DNA from: Rhodospirillaceae bacterium
GTDB lineage: Bacteria > Pseudomonadota > Alphaproteobacteria > UBA11073
NCBI GenBank assembly: GCA_003536545.1
Contig: DPZW01000043.1
Location: 1-11,002 of the forward strand
Direction: 5' to 3'
Length of the DNA stretch: 11,002 bases
Part shown: one piece after another, positions 1 through 6,780 of the stretch
How the letters are laid out: every line of letters starts with the position of its first letter
Numbering within the stretch: the stretch's first letter is position 1
Made by a program: the position numbers and the translations under genes
Notes under the pieces: generated by a model
What the model was told of the DNA's origin: nothing
Database searches by the model: none
Seen by the model: the letters and a program-made list of their open reading frames with translations, nothing else

Positions 1-125
1 GGGCGATTCTCTCGATTCCTGAAGGGGTTATCATAGAGATGATAGGCTCTGGGGGCAATGCAGGCCGCCTGCCGCGGCCGGGCTGGCCGCTTGCGCAGGC
101 GGACGATGATGGCTAGTTTCGCTGC
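1..125. other. Structured leader or tail of an upstream gene, with two hairpins
   Basis: No complete gene is present. Two strong inverted repeats are visible: TATCAT/ATGATA around a four-base loop at 29-44, and a nested GC-rich stem at 65-102 in which CCGCCTGC (65-72) pairs with GCAGGCGG (95-102) and GCGGCC (74-79) pairs with GGCCGC (85-90). No T tract follows, so it does not look like an ordinary intrinsic terminator. A frame open from the left edge (base 3) ends at TAG 114-116 and could be the last 37 codons of an upstream gene; another frame ends at TAG 34-36. I cannot decide between gene tail, hisS leader and part of a structured RNA. Confidence 0.4.
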
Positions 126-1436
126 ATGTCAGATAAGGTAAAAATCATCAAACCCCAGCCCATTTCGGGGTTCCCCGAATATCTGCCCGAAATCCGCCGC
201 GTCGAGCAATTGTGGCAGGATACCGCCCGCCGGGTGTTTGAACGCTATGGTTTTTGTTCGATTGAAACGCCGTCGGTAGAGGCGGTGGAGGTATTAGCCG
301 CCAAAGGCGTGGTGGATAAAGAGATTTACGTGCTCTCGCGGCTGCAGGCGGATGAGGATGAGAAAACAGAGGGCCGCCTCGCGCTGCATTTTGATCAAAC
401 CGTGCCGCTCGCGCGCTATGTGGCGCAACATTTTAATGGTCTGGCTTTCCCCTTTAAACGTTACCAGATGCAGCGTGTCTGGCGCGGCGACCGGCCGCAG
501 GATGGGCGGTTCCGCGAATTTTATCAATATGATGTGGATGTGATTGCAGTGGATAATCTGCCTCTGCATTTTGATGCAGAGATGGCGCAGGTTTCATATG
601 AGTTATTAGCTGAATTAAAAATCGCCGGCGTAAGGCTGCATATCTCAAACCGCAAGATTTTACAGGGTTTTATGGCCGGAATCGGTGTTGCGGATGCAGC
701 ACCCATTGTGCGTATTATGGATAAACTTGATAAAATCGGTGCGAAGGGCGTGCAGGAAACTTTGCAGAAATCCGGCTTAGTGAATGATAGCCAGATTGAA
801 AAATGCCTGACACTCGCGGAAATTCAGGCAGCAGATGCTGGCGAATTTCAGCAAAAAATTTCAGTACTGAAAATTGACAATGAAATTTTATCAGAAGGCA
901 TTTCTGAATTGTCATTTGTCATGGATTATCTGAAAGATCTGCCGTCGGGGGCGGTGCTTGCCGACATGTCCATCGCGCGCGGCCTCGATTATTATACCGG
1001 AACAGTTTACGAAGGGCGATTGATCAATGATCCCGGTTTTGGTTCCGTCATTGCGGGCGGACGCTATGATGATCTGGCAAGTTCCTACATCAATAAGAAC
1101 CTTCCGGGCGTTGGGATTTCGCTCGGCATGACGCGGTTGTTCAGCAAATTATTAAAAGATGGTAAATTGCCCGCCCTTGCGCCGTCGCCCACGCAGGTAT
1201 TGGTTGCTCTGCCGAATGAGGAAATGCGTGCAGCCGCACAGGCGATTGCGCAGCAACTCCGTGCGCGCGGAATTAATACTGAAGTCTATCACGCGCCACA
1301 GAAATTTGATCGCCAGCTTACCTACGCGAATAAAAAACAGATCCCATTTGTCTGGTTTCCGGATTCCGGCCAGGTGAAGAATATGGCGACGGGTGAACAA
1401 GTGGCCGCTGATGCAGCCAGCTGGCAGGCCTATTGA
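126..1436 (+). CDS. hisS: Histidine--tRNA ligase (HisRS)
   Basis: Class II aminoacyl-tRNA synthetase that charges tRNA-His with histidine in the cytoplasm; 436 residues, close to the usual 420-460. The motif 2 strand and loop lie at about 110-140 (FKRYQMQRVWRGDRPQDGR then FREFYQ), the histidine-specific signature ARGLDYYTGTVYEG at 284-297, and motif 3 at about 310-338 (GGRYDDL, GVGISLGMTRL). Residues from about 356 form the anticodon-binding domain. The sequence is of the type having LHFDQTVPLARYVA (87-100) where E. coli has an LRPEGT motif; in other members of this type this usually reads LRFDLT, so R to H and L to Q are local changes. ATG 126 is the only sensible start because TAG lies in frame at 114-116; no clear ribosome binding site is visible. 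The 3' end overlaps the opposite-strand gene by 7 bases. The middle (about 600-920), encoding the insertion region, is noticeably more AT-rich than both ends. Confidence 0.96.
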   Translation: MSDKVKIIKPQPISGFPEYLPEIRRVEQLWQDTARRVFERYGFCSIETPSVEAVEVLAAKGVVDKEIYVLSRLQADEDEKTEGRLALHFDQTVPLARYVAQHFNGLAFPFKRYQMQRVWRGDRPQDGRFREFYQYDVDVIAVDNLPLHFDAEMAQVSYELLAELKIAGVRLHISNRKILQGFMAGIGVADAAPIVRIMDKLDKIGAKGVQETLQKSGLVNDSQIEKCLTLAEIQAADAGEFQQKISVLKIDNEILSEGISELSFVMDYLKDLPSGAVLADMSIARGLDYYTGTVYEGRLINDPGFGSVIAGGRYDDLASSYINKNLPGVGISLGMTRLFSKLLKDGKLPALAPSPTQVLVALPNEEMRAAAQAIAQQLRARGINTEVYHAPQKFDRQLTYANKKQIPFVWFPDSGQVKNMATGEQVAADAASWQAY

Positions 1437-1981
1437 AGGCAATAACGGCTTTCTGGGCGAACTTTTTCAGGTGCTCTTGCTGATTTATTTGCTTCATACC
1501 ATTTGATTAATTTGCCAAGATCATTGCCATATTTTGGATCAATCATACGGAAATCTTTTGTGTCATGCAGATTGCGATCATAATATGCAGTCACGCCCCG
1601 GCCCCCCTCTTGTTCAAGATTGGCTTGCAATGTGATGACGCGCGTGTAGCCACCTGCTTTATTGGGCAAGGAAAATGTGGTGATGATGCGCGGGTCTTCC
1701 ACCGCAGGTTCATACCATCCTTTGATATTAAAAGTTTCCAATACTGTTGTCACACGGATGGGAGAGTCTTTAATGAGGGATGAGTCTTGCCAATATCGTG
1801 TCATTGCATCCAGCTTTTCCTGTCGGGGATTTGTCAAAGCCTTGAGCTCTGCCAGTGGCGGCAGGAAGGGATCATCCATAGATGATACTTCAGCCGTCTG
1901 ATTTGCCTGGTGAAAAATTGCACCCGCAACTGCTAAAATTATGCCGCCCCCTGCAAGAATGTGACGTTTAGTTAAAGACAT
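1430..1981 (-). CDS. Exported or membrane-anchored protein of unknown function
   Basis: I do not recognise this 183-residue protein. The N-terminus (MSLTKRHILAGGGIILAVAGAIF) has basic residues and then a hydrophobic stretch at about 8-24, like a signal peptide or single membrane anchor. No lipobox cysteine follows, and the only cysteine is C181 near the C-terminus (SRYCLQ). The rest (about 30-183) looks like a soluble extracytoplasmic domain with several likely beta strands (IRVTTVLETFNIKGW, RIITTFSL, YTRVITLQ). The start ATG at 1981 is preceded by a good ribosome binding site, GAAAGGG, about 6 bases upstream. The gene lies 50 bases behind mreB on the same strand with no terminator between, so co-transcription with mreB is likely; a role at the cell envelope is inference from that and the signal sequence. 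The last 7 bases overlap the end of hisS. Confidence 0.8.
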   Translation of the reverse strand: MSLTKRHILAGGGIILAVAGAIFHQANQTAEVSSMDDPFLPPLAELKALTNPRQEKLDAMTRYWQDSSLIKDSPIRVTTVLETFNIKGWYEPAVEDPRIITTFSLPNKAGGYTRVITLQANLEQEGGRGVTAYYDRNLHDTKDFRMIDPKYGNDLGKLIKWYEANKSARAPEKVRPESRYCLQ

Positions 1982-2031
1982 GTTTTTCCCTTTCAGAAAT
2001 CAAAATAATAAAGATTTAAAAATAGAGGCTA

Positions 2032-3072
2032 TTAATACATCCTACTTAGGACATTTTTCAAGGTTTTCATTTCCTCAAGGGCGCGGCCCGTGCCGTAAGC
2101 CACGCAAAGCAGGGCATCATCCGCGATGGAAACCGGCAGGCCGGTGGCGTGGCGCAGCACAAAATCCAGGTTTGACAGCAATGCACCCCCGCCCGTGAGC
2201 ACAATCCCCTTGTCCACAATATCCGCAGCCAGTTCCGGTGCTGTGTGTTCAAGCGCGAGCTTCACGGCTTCCACGATTTGCGTGACGGGCTCGTAAAGAG
2301 CTTCCGCCACCTGGCGTTCAGAAATCACGATTTCTTTCGGCACGCCGTCAGACAAATCACGGCCCTTGATTTCCATCAAACGGCCATCGCCGTTATCCGG
2401 TGGGCAGGCGCAGCCAATAATTTTTTTGATGCGCTCCGCCGAGCTTTCGCCCACTAATAAATTATGATTGCGGCGAATGTAATTGATAATCGCCTCATCC
2501 ATTTTATCGCCGCCGACGCGCACAGATTTCGCGTAAACAATTCCGCCCAGTGAAATCACCGCAACTTCCGTTGTACCGCCGCCGATGTCCACAACCATCG
2601 ATCCGGTTGGCTCAGTGACGGGCAGGCCTGCGCCAATCGCAGCCGCCATCGGCTCTTCAATCAGATATACGCCGCGCGCACCAGCAGATTGCGCGGATTC
2701 TTGAATTGCTCGGCGTTCCACCGCGGTGGATCCGGACGGCACGCAAACTACAATTTGTGGCGAGGCAAAACCGCGGCGGTTGTGCACCTTGCGGATAAAA
2801 TATTTAATCATTTCTTCAGCAACATCAAAATCCGCAATCACGCCGTCACGCAGCGGACGAATGGCCTGAATATTTCCGGGCGTGCGGCCCAGCATCATTT
2901 TGGCTTCGTTGCCCACTGCTAAAACCTTGTTGCGGCCATTGACGTTGGCGATGGCAACAACTGATGGTTCATTCAACACAATCCCCTGGCCGCGGACATA
3001 AACGATGGTGTTCGCCGTACCGAGGTCGATGGCGATATCATTGGACATAAGGCCGAGGAGATTTGAGAGCAT
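2032..3072 (-). CDS. mreB: Rod shape-determining protein MreB (bacterial actin)
   Basis: Actin-like ATPase that forms membrane-associated filaments guiding lateral peptidoglycan synthesis. The 346-residue product matches the family length of about 345. It starts with MLSNLLGLMSNDIAIDLGTA, giving the N-terminal membrane-binding segment followed by phosphate loop 1 (DLGTANT, 16-22). Other actin-fold motifs are IEEPMAAAIGAG (138-149, with the ATP-hydrolysis glutamate), phosphate loop 2 DIGGGTTEV (162-170) and the adenosine motif LTGGGALLSN (292-301). The frame is open 41 codons further upstream to 3195, but that extension is unlike MreB, so ATG 3072 was chosen; the upstream GGTAG is a weak ribosome binding site. 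mreC, mreD, pbp2 or rodA, which usually follow mreB, are not behind it here; an unknown exported protein is. It is divergent from the ketol-acid reductoisomerase-like gene. Confidence 0.97.
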   Translation of the reverse strand: MLSNLLGLMSNDIAIDLGTANTIVYVRGQGIVLNEPSVVAIANVNGRNKVLAVGNEAKMMLGRTPGNIQAIRPLRDGVIADFDVAEEMIKYFIRKVHNRRGFASPQIVVCVPSGSTAVERRAIQESAQSAGARGVYLIEEPMAAAIGAGLPVTEPTGSMVVDIGGGTTEVAVISLGGIVYAKSVRVGGDKMDEAIINYIRRNHNLLVGESSAERIKKIIGCACPPDNGDGRLMEIKGRDLSDGVPKEIVISERQVAEALYEPVTQIVEAVKLALEHTAPELAADIVDKGIVLTGGGALLSNLDFVLRHATGLPVSIADDALLCVAYGTGRALEEMKTLKNVLSRMY

Positions 3073-3234
3073 GGCTACCGATCTAACATTCTGTTTTATA
3101 ATGGTTTTTGGCGGTCTGGCTTTGGGGCTTTCCCCGCCAATGAGGGGGCATCCTAGCGTAAAAAACGCGCTATGCAAGTGGTCGTTGCGCGACAAAAAGT
3201 GAATAATCCGTTATGGTCATTTCCGGAGAAAATA
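3073..3234. promoter_or_regulatory. Divergent control region between mreB and the IlvC-like gene
   Basis: This 162-base gap must carry the promoters of both divergent units. It contains a small hairpin GGGG-CTTT-CCCC at 3124-3135, which can alternatively pair its CCCC arm with the G run near 3144-3148. For the rightward gene a weak candidate is GCGACA (3188-3193) with TATGGT (3212-3217) at 18-base spacing. A clear ribosome binding site, GGAGAA at 3225-3230, precedes ATG 3235 and decides that start. Confidence 0.45.
3095..3100 (-). promoter_or_regulatory. Candidate -10 element for mreB
   Basis: The minus strand reads TATAAA here, placing a start site about 16 bases before the mreB ATG. No good -35 hexamer is found at 15-18 bases upstream, so support is weak. 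Because the AT box is nearly palindromic, the plus strand reads TATAAT at 3097-3102, but it too lacks a -35. Confidence 0.3.
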
Positions 3235-4236
3235 ATGCGAATTTATCAGGCGAGTGAAACCAACCCCGCTCTTATCAAAAAACAAAAAATTGCCATCATT
3301 GGCTATGGCAATCAGGGTGCGGCGCATGCAGAAAATTTACGCGATAGCAGCGCAGAGGTTATTATCGGTGCACGGGAAAATTCTCAAAAAGCCGAAGCCG
3401 CACGGGCAAAAAAATTCACAGTGTTATCCGCGGTGGGTGCAGCGCGCGCAGCAGATATCGTGATGATCATGACGCCGGATGAAACCCATCAGGCAGTTTA
3501 CCAAGAAATTTCTGCAGAGCTAACCCCGCAAAAAATTCTGGGATTTTGTCACGGCCTGGCTGTGCATTTTGGTTATATTCAGCCGCCGCCGGATCTGGAT
3601 GTGATGCTGGTGTCGCCCAAGGTGCCGGGCTATGTGCTGCGTGAAAATTACCAGTCAGGCAAAGGCAGTTTGATTTTGGCTGGCATTTGGCAAAATCCAT
3701 CGGGTCGCGCCATGGATATGGCCCTGTCTTATGCCACGGCAATTTCCGGTGGCGATGCCGGTATCCTGGAATCCACATTTGGCGATGAATGCATCACCAA
3801 TTTGTTTGGTGAGCAGGCGGTGTTGTGCGGCGGTATTCCCGAAGTCATCAAGGCTGCTTATGACACGTTGGTTGAAGCAGGATATCCTGAAGAACTGGCT
3901 TATTCTGAATGTGTTAATCAAAGTAAATTGCTCGTGGATTTAATCGTGAAGGGCGGCATCAAATTCATGCGTGAAAAGATTTCGAATACTGCGGAATATG
4001 GCGGCTTGGTATCGGGCCCGCGTGTTATCAATGATGGTGTGCGGGCTGAGATGAAGGAGATCCTTACTGAAATTCGCAGTGGTGCATTTGCACAGACCTG
4101 GATGGATGAAAATAAAAATGGCCTGAAAAACCTGCAGCAATTGCGCCAGGCGGAAAGCCGCCATGGCACAGAAAAGACTGGCCAGCAGATGCGCAGCCTG
4201 ATGCAGGGCAGCGCAGAAGAACGCAAGGCAAGTTAG
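3235..4236 (+). CDS. Ketol-acid reductoisomerase-like protein with altered metal ligands
   Basis: Homologue of class I ketol-acid reductoisomerase (IlvC), which converts acetolactate to dihydroxyisovalerate in valine/leucine/isoleucine synthesis using Mg2+ and NADPH. Length is 333 residues, as in class I. Seen: Rossmann motif GYGNQG (23-28), cofactor-loop R47 and S50, catalytic-histidine motif CHG (H106), PKVPG (K129), LFGEQAVLCGG (190-200) and ISNTAEYG (249-256). Aligned with ordinary class I enzymes almost without gaps, the metal ligands D190, E194, E226, E230 correspond here to N189, E193, E225 and Q229: two of four acids are amides. PKGPGH/PKAPGH has become PKVPGY. S250, which contacts substrate in the family, is kept. 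I infer a paralogue with changed or lost reductoisomerase activity, not the housekeeping IlvC. ATG 3235 has GGAGAA upstream; the longer frame from 3172 is unsupported. murI starts one base after its stop. Confidence 0.88.
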   Translation: MRIYQASETNPALIKKQKIAIIGYGNQGAAHAENLRDSSAEVIIGARENSQKAEAARAKKFTVLSAVGAARAADIVMIMTPDETHQAVYQEISAELTPQKILGFCHGLAVHFGYIQPPPDLDVMLVSPKVPGYVLRENYQSGKGSLILAGIWQNPSGRAMDMALSYATAISGGDAGILESTFGDECITNLFGEQAVLCGGIPEVIKAAYDTLVEAGYPEELAYSECVNQSKLLVDLIVKGGIKFMREKISNTAEYGGLVSGPRVINDGVRAEMKEILTEIRSGAFAQTWMDENKNGLKNLQQLRQAESRHGTEKTGQQMRSLMQGSAEERKAS

Positions 4237-4237
4237 C

Positions 4238-5059
4238 ATGTTGGGGATTTGGGATTCCGGTTTTGGCGGCATGACAGTGGTATCCGCTATCCAAAAACAA
4301 TTGCCGGAATTATCCTTTATATACCGCGCCGATCATAAGAACGCGCCCTATGGCGGGCGCAGCCCGGAAGAAATTCTGGAGCTGGTAACGGCTGAAATGA
4401 ATGTGATGTTTCAGGCGGGTTGCACGTTAATTCTGCTTGCCTGCAATACGGCTTCAGCTTCAGCACTGCGTGACATGCAGCAGAACTGGCTGCCGCATGC
4501 CTGGCCGGGGCGAAACATCATCGGCGTGGTGGTGCCAGTGGTTGAAGAAACTATTGCCATGATGCCCTATCTTTCTGTGCAGCCAGCCGCGCCGATCGTG
4601 CATGTCTTTGCGACTGATCATACCGTACGCAGCCAAGTATTTGTGACAGAAATTTATAAACATGCGCCGGGTGTGCGTGTGGTGCAAACGGCTTGCTCCG
4701 CACTTGCCCCGGCCATTGACAGCGGTGCAAGCTATGAAGAATTGCATAAAATTGTGGATCAATACGTGCAGGTTGCCAAAAGCAACAGCCCTAAAGTGGA
4801 TTATGTTATTCTGGGCTGCACACATTATCCTTTGGTGCGCGAAATGTTTGCCGATGATTTTCCAGATGTACCTATTCTGGATCAGGCGGCAGCGGTGGCG
4901 CATAAACTGGAAAGCTATTTGCAGCGGCATCCGGAATATCAAATGGATTTCACGGGCCAGCGCAAATTCACAACCACAGGTGATATTGCCATCATCAATC
5001 AGGCCGCGCATGCACGCTTGCAGCAACTTGAACTGCAGAATGAATTTAAAGCAGCTTAG
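4238..5059 (+). CDS. murI: Glutamate racemase
   Basis: Cofactor-independent enzyme converting L-glutamate to D-glutamate for peptidoglycan precursor synthesis in the cytoplasm. Its 273 residues fit the family. The N-terminal motif GIWDSGFGG (3-11) supplies the conserved aspartate D6; the two catalytic cysteines lie in LLACNTASA (C69) and ILGCTHYPL (C194), with H196 beside the second. PYGGRSPEEI (37-46) matches the substrate-loop region (PYG.KS in the family). The start ATG is one base after the stop of the upstream reductoisomerase-like gene, with AAGG as a modest ribosome binding site inside that gene's end, so the two are almost certainly one transcript and may be translationally coupled. 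The gene ends with a 4-base overlap (TTAG) with dapD on the other strand, with no room for a terminator. Confidence 0.95.
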   Translation: MLGIWDSGFGGMTVVSAIQKQLPELSFIYRADHKNAPYGGRSPEEILELVTAEMNVMFQAGCTLILLACNTASASALRDMQQNWLPHAWPGRNIIGVVVPVVEETIAMMPYLSVQPAAPIVHVFATDHTVRSQVFVTEIYKHAPGVRVVQTACSALAPAIDSGASYEELHKIVDQYVQVAKSNSPKVDYVILGCTHYPLVREMFADDFPDVPILDQAAAVAHKLESYLQRHPEYQMDFTGQRKFTTTGDIAIINQAAHARLQQLELQNEFKAA

Positions 5060-5889
5060 TCGCGGAGCAGTTCATTAATCCCGGTTTTGCTACGGGTCTT
5101 TTCATCGACGCGCTTAACGATGACGGCGCAATAAAGGCTGGGCCCGCCATCTTTGCCCGGCATAGATCCTGGCACAACAACAGAATAAGCCGGGACGCGG
5201 CCATAGAAAACTTCACCGCTCGCGCGGTCTACGATTTTGGTGGATGCGCCCAGATAAACACCCATGGACAGTACTGCGCCTTCTTCGACAATGACGCCCT
5301 CGGCCACTTCACTGCGCGCGCCGATAAAAACATTATCTTCGATAATCACGGGTGCGGCCTGCACGGGTTCAAGGACACCGCCAATCCCGACGCCACCAGA
5401 GATATGACAGTTTTTGCCAATCTGTGCACATGAACCGATGGTGGACCATGTATCGACCATCGTGCCTTCATCCACATAGGCTCCGATATTGATAAATGAT
5501 GGCATCAGCACTACGGATTTGCCGATAAAAGATCCATGGCGCACCGTGCAATCCGGCACGGCCCGGAATCCGGCGCGTTCAAACTGGACATCATCCCAGT
5601 CGCGCAATTTGCTGGGCACCTTGTCATACCAATGCGCGCCGCCGGGCCCGCCGGAAATCACGCGGGATTCATTCAGGCGGAATGAAAGCAAAATGGCCTG
5701 TTTGATCCATCCATTCACCTGCCAGCCTTTGGCCTGTTTTTCGGCCACGCGGATTTCACCCTTGTCCAGGCGGTCCAGTGTCATATTGACGGCAGTACGA
5801 ATGTCCCCCTGGGTTCGAGTGTCCAGCGCGGAGCGGTCCTCCCAGGCGGCGGTAATGATGGCTTCTAATTCTGAAATATCGGTTGTCAT
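5056..5889 (-). CDS. dapD: 2,3,4,5-tetrahydrodipicolinate N-succinyltransferase
   Basis: Transfers succinyl from succinyl-CoA to tetrahydrodipicolinate in the succinylase branch of meso-diaminopimelate/lysine synthesis. The 277-residue product matches the family (about 274-284). An N-terminal helical domain (1-100, with GGPGGAHWYDKVPSK at 80-94) is followed by the hexapeptide-repeat left-handed beta helix, about 108-235 (for example SFINIGAYVDEGTMVDTWST, 131-150; HISGGVGIGGVLEP, 162-175; NVFIGARSEVAEG, 186-198), and a C-terminal strand region ending INELLRD. ATG 5889 was chosen because the protein then begins like other DapD proteins and has AAGGA 7 bases upstream; the frame extends to 5952 but would run into miaA. 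Divergent from miaA with 48 bases between; its 3' end overlaps murI by 4 bases. argB, a frequent dapD neighbour in alphaproteobacteria, is about 5 kb away here. Confidence 0.96.
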   Translation of the reverse strand: MTTDISELEAIITAAWEDRSALDTRTQGDIRTAVNMTLDRLDKGEIRVAEKQAKGWQVNGWIKQAILLSFRLNESRVISGGPGGAHWYDKVPSKLRDWDDVQFERAGFRAVPDCTVRHGSFIGKSVVLMPSFINIGAYVDEGTMVDTWSTIGSCAQIGKNCHISGGVGIGGVLEPVQAAPVIIEDNVFIGARSEVAEGVIVEEGAVLSMGVYLGASTKIVDRASGEVFYGRVPAYSVVVPGSMPGKDGGPSLYCAVIVKRVDEKTRSKTGINELLRD

Positions 5890-5910
5890 GTCAGATTCCT
5901 TTTGCATATT
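5883..5910 (+). promoter_or_regulatory. Candidate miaA promoter
   Basis: TTGTCA (5883-5888; five of six to consensus) and CATATT (5905-5910; four of six) are separated by 16 bases. Its -35 overlaps the dapD start codon and its -10 overlaps the -10 of the candidate dapD promoter. The predicted start near 5917 leaves a leader of about 20 bases without a clear ribosome binding site. Confidence 0.35.
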
Positions 5911-5936
5911 CTGCATAAATCGGCCCAGATTGTCAG
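5908..5936 (-). promoter_or_regulatory. Candidate dapD promoter
   Basis: On the minus strand, CTGACA (5931-5936; five of six to TTGACA) and CAGAAT (5908-5913; four of six to TATAAT) are separated by 17 bases. A start near 5901 would give a short leader carrying the AAGGA ribosome binding site. It overlaps the candidate miaA promoter face to face. Pattern match only. Confidence 0.4.
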
Positions 5937-5937
5937 C

Positions 5938-6780
5938 ATGAAAACGGTACATATTATCACCGGGCCAACGGCTTCAGGCAAATCTGCCCGCGCCTATGCG
6001 TTGGCAGAAAGTCATCATGGCGTTGTGATTAACGCGGATGCGATGCAATGTTATGCCCCGTTGCCGATTTTATCGGCGCAGCCAACAGTAGATGAGCAAA
6101 AAGAAATTCCGCACCGCATGTATGGTTTTTTGAATCCATTAGAAAAACTGAATGCTGCGCGTTGGGCAGAACTGGCACGTGCGGAAATTGAAAATGCTTT
6201 TGCGGATGGCCTGCAGCCGATTTTATGCGGCGGCACGGGATTATATTTGAAGGCATTGACGGAAGGTATGGCGGTAGTGCCGGATATCGATCCATCTGTG
6301 CGCATGAATTTGCAGACACGACTGACAGCAGAAGGTTTGCCCGCGCTATATGCGGAATTACAAAAAATAGATGCTGAATTGGCAGCACGGTTGAAACCCA
6401 ATGACACACAGCGCATTCTGCGAGGCCTTGAAGTTTTTATCGGTACCAACCGAAAGTTATCAGAGTGGCAGCAGGCTGAACATTTATGCCCGCCGGAATA
6501 TGAATTCAAATGGGAAATTATTTTACCGGAACGGGAAGTGCTATACGACAAAATCAATCACCGCACGCATGCAATGATCGCGGGGGGCGTATTGGATGAA
6601 GTGCGCGGCGTTGAAATTCCTGAAGCTTCAACCGCATGGAAAACACATGGCTACCGCGAATTCCGGTCGCATCTGCGCGGTGAGATATCACTGGATGAGG
6701 CAATTACGCAAACCCAGCAGGTCACGCGCAATTACGCCAAACGGCAATTCACCTGGTGGCGTAATCAAAGCTTAAGATGA
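5938..6780 (+). CDS. miaA: tRNA dimethylallyltransferase (IPP transferase)
   Basis: Adds a dimethylallyl group from DMAPP to A37 of tRNAs that read UNN codons. The 280 residues are slightly short for the family (about 290-315). Seen: Walker A GPTASGKS (9-16); NADAMQCYAPLPILSAQPT (32-50), which matches the family's D-S-M-Q...T-A-K-P block and holds the catalytic aspartate D34; ILCGGTGLYLKAL (95-107); RILRGLEVF (159-167); YDKINHR (203-209); and the C-terminal RNYAKRQFTWWR (264-275). ATG 5938 places the first strand directly before the P-loop as usual; a TTG at 5902 would add 12 residues and also lacks a ribosome binding site. Divergent from dapD. The last 16 bases overlap the GNAT gene on the other strand. 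The DMAPP it uses comes from the IspH reaction, encoded about 1.3 kb away. Confidence 0.95.
   Translation: MKTVHIITGPTASGKSARAYALAESHHGVVINADAMQCYAPLPILSAQPTVDEQKEIPHRMYGFLNPLEKLNAARWAELARAEIENAFADGLQPILCGGTGLYLKALTEGMAVVPDIDPSVRMNLQTRLTAEGLPALYAELQKIDAELAARLKPNDTQRILRGLEVFIGTNRKLSEWQQAEHLCPPEYEFKWEIILPEREVLYDKINHRTHAMIAGGVLDEVRGVEIPEASTAWKTHGYREFRSHLRGEISLDEAITQTQQVTRNYAKRQFTWWRNQSLR

Noticed and set aside
65..102. Strong GC hairpin as a rho-independent terminator
   Set aside because: No T tract follows the stem on either strand, so it is described only as a structure.
1..125. Leftward frame open across the left end
   Set aside because: It has no plausible start codon, is arginine/proline-rich, and a stop lies just to the right at 129-131; it appears open by chance in GC-rich sequence.
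3073..3195. 41-codon upstream extension of mreB
   Set aside because: It lacks similarity to any MreB N-terminus, overlaps the divergent gene's control region, and ATG 3072 gives the normal family length and first residues.
3172..3234. 21-codon upstream extension of the IlvC-like gene
   Set aside because: ATG 3235 has a good GGAGAA ribosome binding site and gives the normal class I length; the extension has neither.
5489..5941. 150-codon rightward reading frame antisense to dapD
   Set aside because: It lies almost wholly within dapD, has serine/arginine-rich shadow composition, no ribosome binding site and no recognisable domain.
5890..5952. Upstream extension of dapD
   Set aside because: It would cover the miaA start and the divergent promoter gap; ATG 5889 has an AAGGA site and the usual DapD beginning.
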